The translations under genes and the position numbers were made by a program. Source: Rhizobium sp. RCAM05350 (GTDB lineage: Bacteria; Pseudomonadota; Alphaproteobacteria; Rhizobiales; Rhizobiaceae). Taken from it: a stretch of 64,000 nt of DNA. The stretch lies in the NCBI GenBank assembly GCA_024426085.1, contig CP087972.1:248001-312000 (forward strand). Direction: 5' to 3'. The notes under the pieces were generated by a model, which searched no databases, was not told where the DNA came from, and saw only the letters and a program-made list of their open reading frames with translations. The stretch's first letter is position 1. Each line of letters starts with the position of its first letter. Of the stretch, positions 28,697 to 38,686 are shown piece by piece.

Positions 28697-29303
28697 TCAT
28701 GTCAAAAGCTCCTTCAAAGTGGCTTCGGATCCGTTTCGCCGCAGCGAATCCAGATTCCCCGCAGTGGTGCCGGCAAGCTCCTGCCGGTGCGGCGAAGCGG
28801 CTGCAAAACCTGCTGCGTCGAATGCGGCCTCCGCGAGCGTGCCGTCCAGCAGGTCGGTGAATGTCCTGCCGGGCGCCCGCGGGCCTCGGCTGCGACAAGC
28901 CACGCGGCCGGCGTCGGCATCAGGTGCCGGAATTGTCCGGGGTTGATCTGGATTTGCTAGATCCTAGGCAATGTCGGGATGGGAGAGGTCGAGATCTCCC
29001 AAAGCGTTGCGCAGATAGGCTTTTTCCGTAGCGGTCATCGTGACGATCCTGATGCCGGGATCCGTCATCGCGCCGAGTAGGGCAGGCGGGTTTCAGGGGC
29101 CACCAGCGACGACAGCATCGATCCGATGACGCGCAGTGTCTCGCCGATCCATCGACGAACACGGCCTGGTGTGCCCGATGGAAAGCACCAAGGCCGAGAT
29201 GCACGATGCCGGGCCGCGTTTCTGCGCGATCGTATCCTGGGCACGCGACGTCAGCGGGAAGAGCGGCGTGCGTGCTGTTTGACAGGATGGCAGGGGCGCT
29301 CAT
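28697..29303 (-). pseudogene. Mannitol dehydrogenase / fructuronate reductase remnant
   Basis: The start ([20 protein letters not shown]) is the polyol-dehydrogenase family N-terminus. In shifted frames come TLRVIGSMLSSLVAPE and MTDPGIRIVTMTATEKAYL, then a stop. The last ~60 codons (FTDLLDGTLAEAAF to EATLKELLT) look like a family C-terminus. Only ~200 of ~490 codons remain, so the middle is deleted and several frames are broken. It is a second uxuB-like wreck, after the one at 85-257. It lies divergent from the uxaC remnant, consistent with a former galacturonate/glucuronate operon. Confidence 0.65.
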
Positions 29304-29390
29304 GGGCTGCCTTCAAAGTGACCGAACATAGCTCCTCCTACCCGGTTTGATCCTATTTAGTGCCCAAGCTTTCTCGCGGGTCAAGCAAAA

Positions 29391-29432
29391 GTGATCATAC
29401 AACTGATGTTTTTTGTATGTTGACATGATCAC
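29391..29432. promoter_or_regulatory. Nested inverted repeats, candidate uronate-regulator operator
   Basis: GTGATCAT (29391-29398) and ATGATCAC (29425-29432) are perfect inverted arms. Inside them CATACAA (29396-29402) pairs with TTGTATG (29413-29419). The region sits in the divergent gap between the mannitol-dehydrogenase remnant and the uxaC remnant/TRAP operon. The FadR/GntR regulator at 32824 is a candidate binder, inferred from location only. Confidence 0.5.
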
Positions 29433-29479
29433 TCAATGATCCTACCCAATTGTCAGCCGAAGGAGGAGCGGCTGATGCA

Positions 29480-29759
29480 ATGACCCTTGTCGCACCGGAT
29501 TTGTTGTTTCCCGCCGACCCCGGCGTCCCGTGCCATAGCGCAGGACCTTTATGCCGGCGTGAAGGACCTTCCGATCGTCAGCCCGCACGGGCATACCGAG
29601 CCGCGCTGGTACGCGGAGAACAATCACTTCCCTGACATCGACCCTGACTTTGAAGGCTTCCTTGAAAACCTCGAGGGGCTTGGCGGCATCAGCGGCTGCG
29701 ATATGGGCCAATGGCGGGGTTATTTGGAAGCCCTCGTCAAAAGGGCGTACAAACTGTGA
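29480..29759 (+). pseudogene. uxaC: Uronate isomerase remnant (multiply deleted)
   Basis: Only ~93 codons of a ~470-residue enzyme remain, as three welded pieces: the N-terminus (DLLFPADP, then [19 protein letters not shown] with the HGH metal ligands), a middle piece ([22 protein letters not shown]) and the last residues LVKRAYKL before the stop. An extra C near 29520 (CCCC) also shifts the frame. UxaC converts galacturonate/glucuronate to tagaturonate/fructuronate; this copy cannot be active. AGGAGGAG precedes the start. Confidence 0.75.
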
Positions 29760-29808
29760 CTTTATGACAGCAACAGCGGGCACGATGCCCGCCAACTGGG
29801 AGGAGAAA

Positions 29809-30787
29809 ATGTTGCATATCACCAAACTGTGGACGGGTGTCGCGCTTGCCTCGATGCTTTTCGTGGGGGCTGCATCCGCGCAGACTGTCCTGAAGTCGTC
29901 CGATACTCATCCGGACGGTTACCCGACCGTGGAGGGCGTCAAACATTTCGGCGAGCTCGTCAAGGAACGGACCGCCGGGCGCTATTCCGTCGAAGTCTAT
30001 CATTCGGCCCAGCTCGGCGAGGAAAAGGATACAATCGAGCAGGTCCGTTCCCGGCGTCATCGAGTTGAACCGCGTGTCCATGGCGCCGTTCAACGGCACT
30101 GTGAAGGAAAGTATCGTTCCGGCGCTGCCCTACATTTTCCGCTCGGAAGACCACATGCACACGGTCATGGATGGCGCGATCGGCGACCAGATCAAGGCAG
30201 CCTTCGAGCCGGCCGGTTTGGTGGTGCTAGCCTTCTATGACGCCGGGGCGCGCTCCTTCTACAACTCGAGGAAGCCGATTAGGACCGTCGAGGACCTCAA
30301 AGGCATGAAGTTCCGCGTCATTCAGTCCGACATCTTCGTCGACATGGCGGCCGCGCTCGGCGCCAACGCCACGCCGATGCCCTATGGCGAGGTTTACTCC
30401 TCGCTCGAGACCGGCGTCATCGAAGGTGCGGAGAATAACTTCCCGAGCTACGACACCGCAAAGCATTTCAGAAGTCGCCAAATACTACTCGATGGACGAG
30501 CATACGATCCTTCCTGAAGTGTTCGTTATGAACAAAGCCGCCTTTGACAAGCTGACGCCGGAAGATCAGGAGATCTTCAAGCAGGCGGCCAAGGACAGCG
30601 TCACCAAGCAGCGCAATTGTGGTCTGCCAAGACGGCGGGATCGCGTGCGGTCGTCGAGAAGGCCGGCGCTCAGATCAACGACGTGGAAAAGCAAGGCTTC
30701 ATCGACGCCATGAAGCCTGTCTACGAAAAGCACATTACCGACGAGGTCCTCAAGAAGCTCGTCGCCGACGTGCAGACGGTGCAGTAA
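29809..30787 (+). CDS. dctP: TRAP transporter substrate-binding protein, DctP family (frameshifted)
   Basis: About 325 residues. The signal peptide ends LFVGAASA. The mature protein starts [35 protein letters not shown] is the DctP core, and later pieces are [41 protein letters not shown] and [12 protein letters not shown]. The conserved Arg that clamps the substrate carboxylate is in MKFRV. Three indels lie near 30052, 30472 and 30622. Context (kduI/kduD, pectinases) suggests a uronate ligand. Nearest family members bind galacturonate or glucuronate, which I infer rather than show. Confidence 0.85.
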
Positions 30788-30794
30788 GCGCAGT

Positions 30795-30837
30795 GCTGAC
30801 GTCCCTCCCTGGGCCGTGGCCGGGGAGGGGTGTCAGC
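30795..30837 (+). promoter_or_regulatory. Stem-loop between dctP and dctQ
   Basis: GCTGAC-TCCCTCCC pairs with GGAGGGG-GTCAGC (outer arms 30795-30800 and 30832-30837) and CTTTC follows. Such a hairpin just after a binding-protein gene commonly raises binding protein over permease by partial termination or 3' mRNA protection. Confidence 0.5.
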
Positions 30838-30915
30838 GCCCTTTCGATAGATACGATGCGGACCTTCGGTCAGGCCCTTTCGGTCAACCTGAAGGGTCAG
30901 GAGGCGCCAAACCCC

Positions 30916-31530
30916 ATGTCCACCCAACTCAAATTAGGCCTGCCCATCCTGTCCAGGCTCAACACCGTAATCCTCTATTTTGCAGGAGCGGGGCTTGTGG
31001 TCATGACGGCCATCGTCGCCTGGCAAGTCTTCTGCCGCTACGTCCTGAACGACTCGCCAAGCTGGACGGAATCCGGCGCCGTCATCCTGATGAGCTGGTT
31101 CATTTTTCTGGGCGCGGCCGTCGGCGTGCGGGAGAACAACCATATGGGGTTCGACGTACTTCTTTACGCGTGCCGTCGACTGCCAAGAAGTGGCTACGCA
31201 TGATCTCCGACATCGTCATCTTCGCCTTCGGCCTCGGCATGATCTGGTATGGCGGCAATCTCGTCACGTTGACCTGGAACACGACGCTGCCGGCGCTTGG
31301 CATATCGGGCGCGTGGGATTATGCGCCGCTGGTGGGCGGTGGCCTCCTCATAGCGCTCTTCTCTCTTGAGCGGATCGCCGTCAGGGCGCTGGGCGCACCG
31401 ATCGACGACGCTCTCGATGGGGTTCTGCCGACGGAAGTTGCAGTCGAGCTCGAAAGTATTCCCCGACATTCAAAAAGACGCCGCCAACTTCGTCCGAAAG
31501 GACGCTGAGCACCTAGGCAAGAAAGCGTAG
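30916..31530 (+). CDS. dctQ: TRAP transporter small permease, DctQ family (frameshifted)
   Basis: About 204 residues with four predicted spans. It reads AGAGLVVMTAIVAWQVFCRYVLNDSPSWTE, the DctQ hallmark, then VGVRENNHMGFDVL and ISDIVIFAFGLGMIWYGGNLV. Indels lie near 31170 and 31462 (CCCC for CCC). The corrected tail reads FVRKDAEHLGKKA and ends at TAG 31528-31530, 3 bases before dctM. It pairs with DctM to form the membrane part of the sodium-coupled transporter. Confidence 0.83.
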
Positions 31531-31533
31531 GCG

Positions 31534-32815
31534 ATGGAACTCTGGATTCTCTTTGGAACCTTTACCCTTCTGATGTTGATCGGAACACCGATCGCGTTCT
31601 GCCTCGGCGTCTCGAGCCTTGCGACGGTTCTTTATATGGGCCTGCCGCCACTGGTCGTCTTCCAGCGCATGAATTCGGGCATGAGCGTGTTTTCCATGCT
31701 TGCTATCCCCTTCTTCATCTATTCCGGAGACTTGATGGTCCGCGGCGGTATTGCCGGACGCATCGTTGCCTTTGCCACGACCGTCGTCGGCCACCTGCGC
31801 GGTGGGCTTGGCCAGGTCAACATCCTGACCTCAACCCTGTTCGGTGGAATTTCCGGCTCTGCGGTGGCCGAAGCGGCGGCCGTCGGCAGCATCATGATCC
31901 CGCAGATGAAGGCGCGCGGCTATGGCGCCGACTACGCAGTGAACGTCACCTCGATGGCGGCTCTGATCGCGCTGCTGTTGCCGCCTTCGCATAACATGAT
32001 CATCTATTCGATCTCCGCAGGCGGCACGATTTCCATTGCCGACCTGTTCACCGCCGGCATCGTTCCCGGCCTTCTGTTCGCAGCAGTGCTGATGGTTACC
32101 GCCTATATCGTTGCCCGAAAGCGCGGCTATCCGACGGAGCCTTTCCCCGGCATGATGGTGGCGCTGCATCTTTTGCCGTCGCCATCCCCGGTCTGCTGCT
32201 CATCGCTATCATTTTTGGCGGCGTGCGCTCGGGTATCTTCACGGCGACCGAAAGCTCCTGCATCGCGGTCATCTATGCCTTGCTGATCACGGTCTTTATC
32301 TATCGGCAGCTGAGTTGGAAAGATTTCGTCCACGCCACAATGGGAGCGGTGCGCACCACGGCCATGGTGCTTCTCATCATCGGCTGCGCGGCGGCTTTCT
32401 CTTGGCTGATGGCGTTTCTCAAGGTTCCGGCGACATTGGTCGCCTGGATGCAGACGCTTTCAGAGAACCCCATCATGATACTTCTGCTCCTCAACGTCCT
32501 GATGCTGGTCCTCGGCACGTTCATGGACATGGGGCCGACAATTATCATCACCACGCCGATCTTCCTGCCGATCGCCACCGCCTATGGGGTGGATCCGGTG
32601 CATTTCAGGGGTGATTATGATCCTGAACTACGGAATTGGTCTCAACACGCCGCCGGTCGGAGCCGTGCAGTTCGTGGCCTGCGCCGTCGGCAAAATATCG
32701 GTGTGGCAAGCCATGCGTTCCGATCTGGCCTTTCTATGGCGCAGGTATCGTCGTGCTGATGATGGTCACGTATATACCGGCCCTGTCGCTCTGGCTGCCG
32801 GGCGTCTTCAAGTGA
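31534..32815 (+). CDS. dctM: TRAP transporter large permease, DctM family (frameshifted)
   Basis: About 427 residues and many spans. It begins LFGTFTLLMLIGTPIAFCLGVSSLATV. The conserved stretches GGISGSAVAEAAAVGSIMIP and LLLPPSHNMIIYS are intact in the first frame. Further pieces read GIFTATESSCIAVIYAL, FMDMGPTIIITTPIFLPIA and NYGIGLNTPPVGAVQFV. Indels lie near 32160, 32608 and 32735. The C-terminus TYIPALSLWLPGVFK ends at TGA 32813-32815. Confidence 0.87.
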
Positions 32816-32823
32816 GGAATGGA

Positions 32824-33604
32824 CATGAGCGGAAATCTGACGGACGCAAGGGTGGAGCGAAAGCCGAAGCTCTTCGAGACCATTGTGCAGACGCTGCGCA
32901 GCCAGATTCTCGCCGGTGATTTCGTGGTCGGCGAAAAGCTGCCAACCGATCGAGCATGACCGGAATCTTCGGGGTCAGCCATGCAGGTCGTGCGTGAAGC
33001 CGTGGCGGCGCTTTCCGCCGAAGGCCTTGTCGAGTCGCGGCACGGCGCGGGTGTCTTCGTCCTCGACCATCCGACCCGCAAGATCAGTGCCCTGACCGCT
33101 GACATGGGAAACCGGATCAGCCAAGCCGTAAATGTGCTGGAAGTGCGCATGGGAATCGAGATTGAGAGTGCGGGTCTCGCCGCTCAACGCCGCAGCCCCG
33201 CGCAGGAGGCCCGCATCCAGGAGGCATTCTTCGAGTTCGAGCGGTTGCTGCAAAGCGGCGAGCCGACCGGAAAGGCCGACTTCGCTTTTCACCGCGAGAT
33301 CGCGGCGGCAACCAATAATCCGTTCTACGTCGAAATCCTCGACGCGCTTGGCGACCGCACCATCCCATGCGACCGCAACTCGCCGTGGTACTCGGCCGAG
33401 GTGCTTTCGCGCGAGTATCTGAGCGGCCTGCAGCGCGAGCATCTGCGCGTTCTGCAGGCGATTTCGGCCGGTGATGCGGACGCTGCGCGCGACGCGATGC
33501 GCGCCATCTCCAGGGTGCACGCGACCGCTACCGACAACGCCTTTCTGGCCAACAGGCCGGCTACCACCAACGTGCGTCGACCGAGACGCAGAGCTAATCC
33601 CTAG
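32824..33604 (+). CDS. FadR/GntR-family transcriptional regulator (frameshifted)
   Basis: About 259 residues. The winged HTH begins LFETIVQTLRSQILAGDFVVGEKLPTDR, continues in other frames (SMTGIFGVSHA; VVREAVAALSAEGLVESRHGAGVFV), and leads to an FCD effector domain with metal-type histidines (ADFAFHREIAAATNN; EHLRVLQAI). Two indels lie near 32958 and 32985. The gene sits between the TRAP operon and kduI and most likely controls these uronate genes. It starts 9 bases after dctM. Confidence 0.83.
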
Positions 33605-33620
33605 ACCGAAAGAAAAATCA

Positions 33621-34454
33621 ATGAGCACAGAATACACGTCCCGTTTTGCGATAGATCCTTCCGCCGCCGCCGCGATGGGAACGGATGAACTGCGCCACAA
33701 TTTCCATATCGGCAACCTCTTCGAGCCGGGCACGATCAACCTCACCTACACCCATTACGACCGGATGATTGTCGGCGGTGCGGTTCCTGTCACGAGCCCG
33801 TTGAAGCTGGAGGCCATCAAGCCCGCCGGCACGAAGTCCTTACTGGAGCGCCGCGAACTCGTCGTCGTCAATATTGGCGGCGAGGGCACCGTCGTCGTGA
33901 GCGATGAACAGTACACGCTCAACACCCACGACATGATCTACGTCGGGCTCGGCGAACAGGTGACCTTCTCCTCGGCCAAGGCGGACACGCCCGCGAAATA
34001 CTATCTGCTGTCCGCCCCAGCGCATCGCAAATGCCCGACGCAGCTTATCACGCTCGACAAGGCAAAGCGCCTCGACCTCGGAAGCCAGGAAACCTCGAAC
34101 GAGCGATCAATCTTTCAGTTCACGTCCACGATCGATACCTGCCAGATCGTCGTCGGCATGACGCAGCTTGCCAAGGGTTCGGTCTGGAACACCATGCCTG
34201 CCCATGTGCATGACCGGCGCATGGAAGCCTATCTCTACTTCGATCTCGCCGATACGGCACGGGTCTTCCACTTCCTGGGCGAGCCATCCGAGACCCGCCA
34301 TATCGTCGTGGCGAACGAAGAGGCGGCCCTGTCCCCCGCCTGGTCGATCCATTCTGGCTGCGGGACCTCCAACTATGCCTTCATCTGGGCGATGGCCGGC
34401 GACAATGTCGACTACACCGACGTGGACCCCGTCGCGATTGGAGAGATGCGGTGA
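33621..34454 (+). CDS. kduI: 5-dehydro-4-deoxy-D-glucuronate isomerase
   Basis: Complete 277-residue KduI. It shows RHNFHIGNLFEPGTINLTYTHYDRMIVGG near the start and the zinc cupin ligands in MPAHVHDRRMEAYLYFDL, plus HSGCGTSNYAFIWAMAGDN near the end. It converts 5-keto-4-deoxyuronate (from unsaturated galacturonate) to 3-deoxy-D-glycero-2,5-hexodiulosonate. The stop overlaps the GTG of kduD (GTGA), so the two consecutive steps are translationally coupled. Confidence 0.95.
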   Translation: MSTEYTSRFAIDPSAAAAMGTDELRHNFHIGNLFEPGTINLTYTHYDRMIVGGAVPVTSPLKLEAIKPAGTKSLLERRELVVVNIGGEGTVVVSDEQYTLNTHDMIYVGLGEQVTFSSAKADTPAKYYLLSAPAHRKCPTQLITLDKAKRLDLGSQETSNERSIFQFTSTIDTCQIVVGMTQLAKGSVWNTMPAHVHDRRMEAYLYFDLADTARVFHFLGEPSETRHIVVANEEAALSPAWSIHSGCGTSNYAFIWAMAGDNVDYTDVDPVAIGEMR

Positions 34455-35211
34455 GCGACCACTCCGCGTTCAGCCTGGAGGGCAGGCGCATTGCCGTCAC
34501 CGGTTCCAATACCGGCATTGGACAGGGCATCGCCGTCGCGGTCGCGCGCCCGGCGGCGCAGTGGTCAGGCATCGGCCGCTCGGCGATGGACGAGACGGCA
34601 AGGCTGGTGGAGGCCGAGGGCGGATACTTCCAGCCCGTCAAAGCGGATATCAGCGACATGAAAACCTCGGTTGCCATGCTGAATGACCTGATGGCCGAAG
34701 GTCCGCTCGATGGGCTCGTCAACAATGCCGGCATCATCCGCCGGGCCGACAGCGTCGACTTCACCGAGGCAGACTGGGACGACGTGATGGAGGTGAACCT
34801 GAAGTCGCTGTTCTTCCTGTCGCAGGCCTTTGGCCGCAACTGCATCGCCGCGAAGCGTGGCGGGCGCATCGTCAACATCGCCTCGCTGCTTTCCTTCCAG
34901 GGCGGCATCCGCGTGCCGTCCTACACGGCGTCGAAACACGGCATGCTCGGCATTACTCGGCTGCTTGCCAACGAATGGGCGGCCAAGGGCATCAACGTAA
35001 ACGCGATTGCGCCAGGTTATATCGAGACCAACAATACCGAGGCGTTGCGCAATGATCCGGATAGAAGCAAGGCGCTGCTCGAGCGTATTCCGGCCGGCCG
35101 CTGGGGTGTGGCCGCCGACATTGGCGATGCCGCGGTGTTCCTGCTTGCGCGTCGTCCAACTACATGCACGGCGCCGTCATTCCCGTCGACGGTGGCTGGC
35201 TTGCGAGGTGA
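34451..35211 (+). CDS. kduD: 2-dehydro-3-deoxy-D-gluconate 5-dehydrogenase (frameshifted)
   Basis: About 253 residues. SDR motif TGSNTGIGQGIAVAVA, NNAGIIRRADS, the catalytic NIASLLSFQGGIRVPSYTASKHG (Ser, Tyr, Lys) and PGYIETNNTEAL are typical of KduD. Compensating indels near 34555-34565 alter only a few residues. A further one near 35150 shifts the C-terminus, which should read NYMHGAVIPVDGGWLAR to TGA 35209-35211. It reduces the KduI product to 2-keto-3-deoxygluconate. Confidence 0.9.
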
Positions 35212-35213
35212 TC

Positions 35214-35556
35214 ATGGTACAGGGAAAAGACATTTTCGTGCGCGTCCGAGGGGGAGTGGGACACGACCCCTGACGGCAACCGGCGCCGTATCGTCTGCTA
35301 TACGGATGAGCTGATGATGGTGGAGTTCGCCTTCGAGAAAGGCGGAGAGGGCTGGATGCACTCCCACCCGCACGTGCAGTCAAGTTATGTCGCCGAGGGC
35401 ACCTTTGAGGTCACGATCGAAGGTCGAACCGAGACGCTGGAAGCCGGCGACAGCTTCATCGTGCCTTCCGGCCAGCAACACGGAGTGAAGGCGCTGGAAA
35501 GCGGCCGGCTGGTCGATTGCTTCACCCCGCACCGCGCAGACTTCCTGATGCGTTAG
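35214..35556 (+). CDS. kdgF: KdgF-like cupin, unsaturated uronate ketonisation (frameshifted)
   Basis: A small cupin of ~113 residues. The first ~14 residues are out of frame with the rest (missing bases near 35240; the restored reading is FVRASEGEWDTTPDGN). Metal-binding cupin motif 1 reads MHSHPHVQSSYVAEGTFEV and motif 2 GDSFIVPSGQQHGVKALE. KdgF-type cupins convert 4,5-unsaturated monouronates to the linear keto form used by KduI. Its position 3 bases after kduD supports this. Confidence 0.8.
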
Positions 35557-35761
35557 GCCAAACTTCCTGTTAGGGTCGACTATGTGGAAAACCCCTACGT
35601 GGCTCATCCGGTCGTGTTCTTGTGCACTGGGTCACGGCTAGCCCCGCGCTCCCGCGCAGGGTTCCTGCCCGCTCTATTGCGGCGACACCTGGTCGAGGGC
35701 TTCAGCTGATGTTTATGCCATTCCGGGCGGTCGGCTGTCGCGATCGAAAAACCCTGTATGA

Positions 35762-36702
35762 TCATTTTGGGCGCTGAGGATCGGCATCACCACTTGTGTT
35801 ACCGGAGAGATGCAGTTCCTGATCGGCTTCGTCAAAACGCATCAATCCGCCATGCCGGCTTTGACGCACACGCCTGACATGGTCGCGCGGACTGAGCCCG
35901 AGCGTGCGGGAAAACATACAGGAAAAATAATATGGATCGCCATAGCCGATCTCGGCCGCGGCCGCCGCGACCGGCATACCGGCTTCCAGGAAGTGCATGG
36001 CCCGCTCCATTCGCTTGAGCTCCTGATATTTTCTAGGCGTGCGGCCGACACGCTTCTGAAACTCCCGCAGGAAATAGTCGCGATTGTAGGGCGACGACTC
36101 GACGGCTTTCGAGGAAATGTTCGGGTCGAGCGGGTTGGCGGCGATCATCGTCGCGGCCTTCATGACTGCAAGCTCCAGCGCATCGGCACCCTCGAGCTGG
36201 TAGGCTGCCCGCTCGCGCCAGCCGATGAAGGCGTCGTCGATATAGGCAATCAGCAGGACCATGAAAAGATGGTGCTGCCCCAGTGTAACGGACGAGGGAG
36301 GCGCGCTTTGCCTGTAGTACCGAGCCAGCGGCTCAAGAAAGCTCCAGCGGCTCAACCGCAATTTCGGCCGCAGTTCCATTTGCGCGATCAGGTCGTGACG
36401 ACCGTAGATGTCAGTGTGAAATGCTGCGCAAGCCCGGTATAGGTCTGCGGTCCATCGTTCCATCCGACGAAATTTTGGCCGCGGGTAACGAGCATGGCAT
36501 CTCCCGGTTCCATGACCCTCGGCACCCCGTCAATCAGATAGCTTCCCCTGCCTTCCAGGCAGATGAGGAGGTCATCCACCGGGTTCGACTTGTCGATCCG
36601 CCAGGTCTGGGAATGCTCCATGCGGATGGTCGAACGCGTCAAGTTCAAGGACAGCGCGGAGGGCGAAATACTGGAGAGAATGCCACCTTCAATTTCGTCC
36701 AT
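35762..36702 (-). CDS. AraC-family transcriptional regulator (frameshifted)
   Basis: About 313 residues. The N-terminal cupin-like effector domain reads VDDLLICLEGRGSYLIDGVPRVMEPGDAML. The C-terminal double HTH reads YNRDYFLREFQKRVGRTPRKYQELKRM then AAAEIGYGDPYYFSCMFSRTLGLSPRDHVRRV. One indel lies near 36410. The start at 36702 has GAGG upstream. It is divergent from the sugar ABC operon at 36913 and probably activates it in response to pectin oligomers, which I infer from position. Confidence 0.82.
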
Positions 36703-36912
36703 CTTTTTCCTCACCTTCCTTCATTCATTTAGCGCTGGAGATATGGTTTTGTCATCTTGGAATTCCCAAAAACATGCTGATTTACCTGGGGAGGAGATCA
36801 GGCCGAGGAAACGGGCATCGTATGCATGTTGTCCTCGCGCCGGTCGAGGGAGCGTTACTTGCACGAAACTTCATTTGAAAATCTCTGTATCCACAGAGCT
36901 GGGGAGGTTTAG

Positions 36913-37795
36913 ATGAAGGGCCAGCGCATGCTTGGGCTCGGCTATCTCAGCCCCTATATTGTCGGCCTTCTGATCTTCACGGCCATCCCGTTCATCGGCT
37001 CGCTCTACCTGAGCTTCACCAACTATGACTTGATGACCAGCCCGAAATGGACGGGATTGGCAGAATTACGAGCGGCTTCTCACGCGGGATCGCACCTTTT
37101 TCAAATCGCTGAACGTCACGCTGCTCTATGTCTTCCTGACGGTACCGTTAAAACTTGCCTTCGCGCTCTTCATCGTGGTGATTCTGAACTACCGCCTGCA
37201 GTTTATCAATTTTTTCAGAACGGCATTCTACGTGCCGTCCATCTTGGGCGGCTCGATCGCCATCGCGGTTTTGTGGCGCTATATCTTCGCGTCCGAAGGC
37301 TTGGCAAACATGGCATTGGCGACGGTCGGTTTTGGGCCCGTCGACTGGTTCGGCGACCCGACCAACGCGCTTTTCACGATCACGCTTCTGCGCTGCTGGC
37401 AGTTCGGCTCGGCCATGGTGATTTTTTTAGCGGCGCTGCAGTCGATTGATAAATCGCTGTACGAAGCCGCCGCCATTGACGGTGCAGGTAAGGTACGGAC
37501 CTTCTTCTTCATCACGCTGCCGCTTCTGACACCCGTGATCTTCTTTAACCTGGTGATGCAGATGGTTCAGGCATTCCAGGAATTCAATGGCCCCTACATC
37601 ATCACGCAGGGCGGACCGCTGAAGGCCACCTATCTCCTGCCACTCTACATCTACGAGGAAGCCTTCAAGAAGTTCAACATGGGTTATGCCTCCGCCATCG
37701 CCTGGGTGCTTTTCGTAATCATCACCGCCCTGACGCTCGTCGCCTTCTGGTCGTCGAAGAAGTGGGTCTATTACGCCGGTGACAAGAGAGGCTGA
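36913..37795 (+). CDS. Carbohydrate ABC transporter permease, MalF/UgpA type (frameshifted)
   Basis: About 294 residues and six spans. It starts MKGQRMLGLGYLSPYIVGLLIF. After an indel near 37065 it continues TFFKSLNVTLLYVFLTVPLKLAFALF, and the EAA loop reads YEAAAIDGAGKVRTFFFITLPLLTP. GGGGAGG precedes the start. It forms the permease pair with the next gene. Adjacency to GH28/GH105 and KduID supports oligogalacturonides as cargo (TogM-like). Confidence 0.85.
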
Positions 37796-37799
37796 TGTC

Positions 37800-38684
37800 A
37801 TGACCGATCTTACCACTTCCAACGATCTTCAGGCCGCGCGCCGCGCAAGGCTCAGGCTGCTCTCGACCGGGACCCGCTATGTGCTTCTCTTCGCCGTCGG
37901 CTTCGTCATGCTCTATCCGCTGATCTGGCTGATCGGCGCGAGCTTCAAGACCAATTCCGAAATCTTCTCAGGCGCAGGCTTCCTGCCGGATAATCCGACC
38001 GTGGATGGCTATGTGCAGGGCTGGCAGACATCGACGCCCTATACGTTCGGCCGGTTTTTCTGGAATTCCTTCCTGATCATCCTCCCGAAGGTGATCGGCA
38101 CGGCAATCTCCTGTACAATGGCGGCCTATGCCTTCGCGCAGTTTGATTTTCCGCTGAAGAAAATTCTCTTCGGGTCGGTCATCGCTATTCTTCTTTTGCC
38201 GAACGTCGTCACCCGCATCCCGCAATATATCCTGTTTCGCGATCTCGGCTGGCTCGATTCCTTCCTTCCGCTCTGGGTTCCGTCTGCGCTCGCCGGCGAT
38301 GCCTTCTTCGTCTTCATGCTGGTGCAGTTCCTGCGTTCCCTGCCGTCGGACATGGAAGAGGCCGCACGGGTCGACGGCGCCAACAGTTTGCAGACCCTGG
38401 TTTATGTCGTCGTTCCCATGTTGGCGCCGGCGCTGATCTCGGTCTGCCTTTTCCAGTTCATGTGGACCATGAACGATTTTCTCAGGCCGCTGGTCTACCT
38501 GTCCTCCGTCGACAAATACCCGGTAAGCCTTGCACTCAAGCTATCCATCGACACGACCGAAGCCTTCGAATGGAACCGTATCCTGGCCATGTCCGTGCTG
38601 GCGATCGCCCCGGCTTTGATCGTGTTCTTCGCCGCGCAGCGGTATTTCATCGAAGGGATCTCCTCCGGGGGCATCAAGGGCTGA
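37800..38684 (+). CDS. Carbohydrate ABC transporter permease, MalG/UgpE type
   Basis: Complete 294-residue inner-membrane permease. It has [27 protein letters not shown] near the start, a membrane core with [28 protein letters not shown], the EAA-type loop [26 protein letters not shown] and a C-terminus ending [13 protein letters not shown], typical of the family. It lies 4 bases after its partner and 2 before the ATPase. Confidence 0.93.
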   Translation: MTDLTTSNDLQAARRARLRLLSTGTRYVLLFAVGFVMLYPLIWLIGASFKTNSEIFSGAGFLPDNPTVDGYVQGWQTSTPYTFGRFFWNSFLIILPKVIGTAISCTMAAYAFAQFDFPLKKILFGSVIAILLLPNVVTRIPQYILFRDLGWLDSFLPLWVPSALAGDAFFVFMLVQFLRSLPSDMEEAARVDGANSLQTLVYVVVPMLAPALISVCLFQFMWTMNDFLRPLVYLSSVDKYPVSLALKLSIDTTEAFEWNRILAMSVLAIAPALIVFFAAQRYFIEGISSGGIKG

Positions 38685-38686
38685 AC

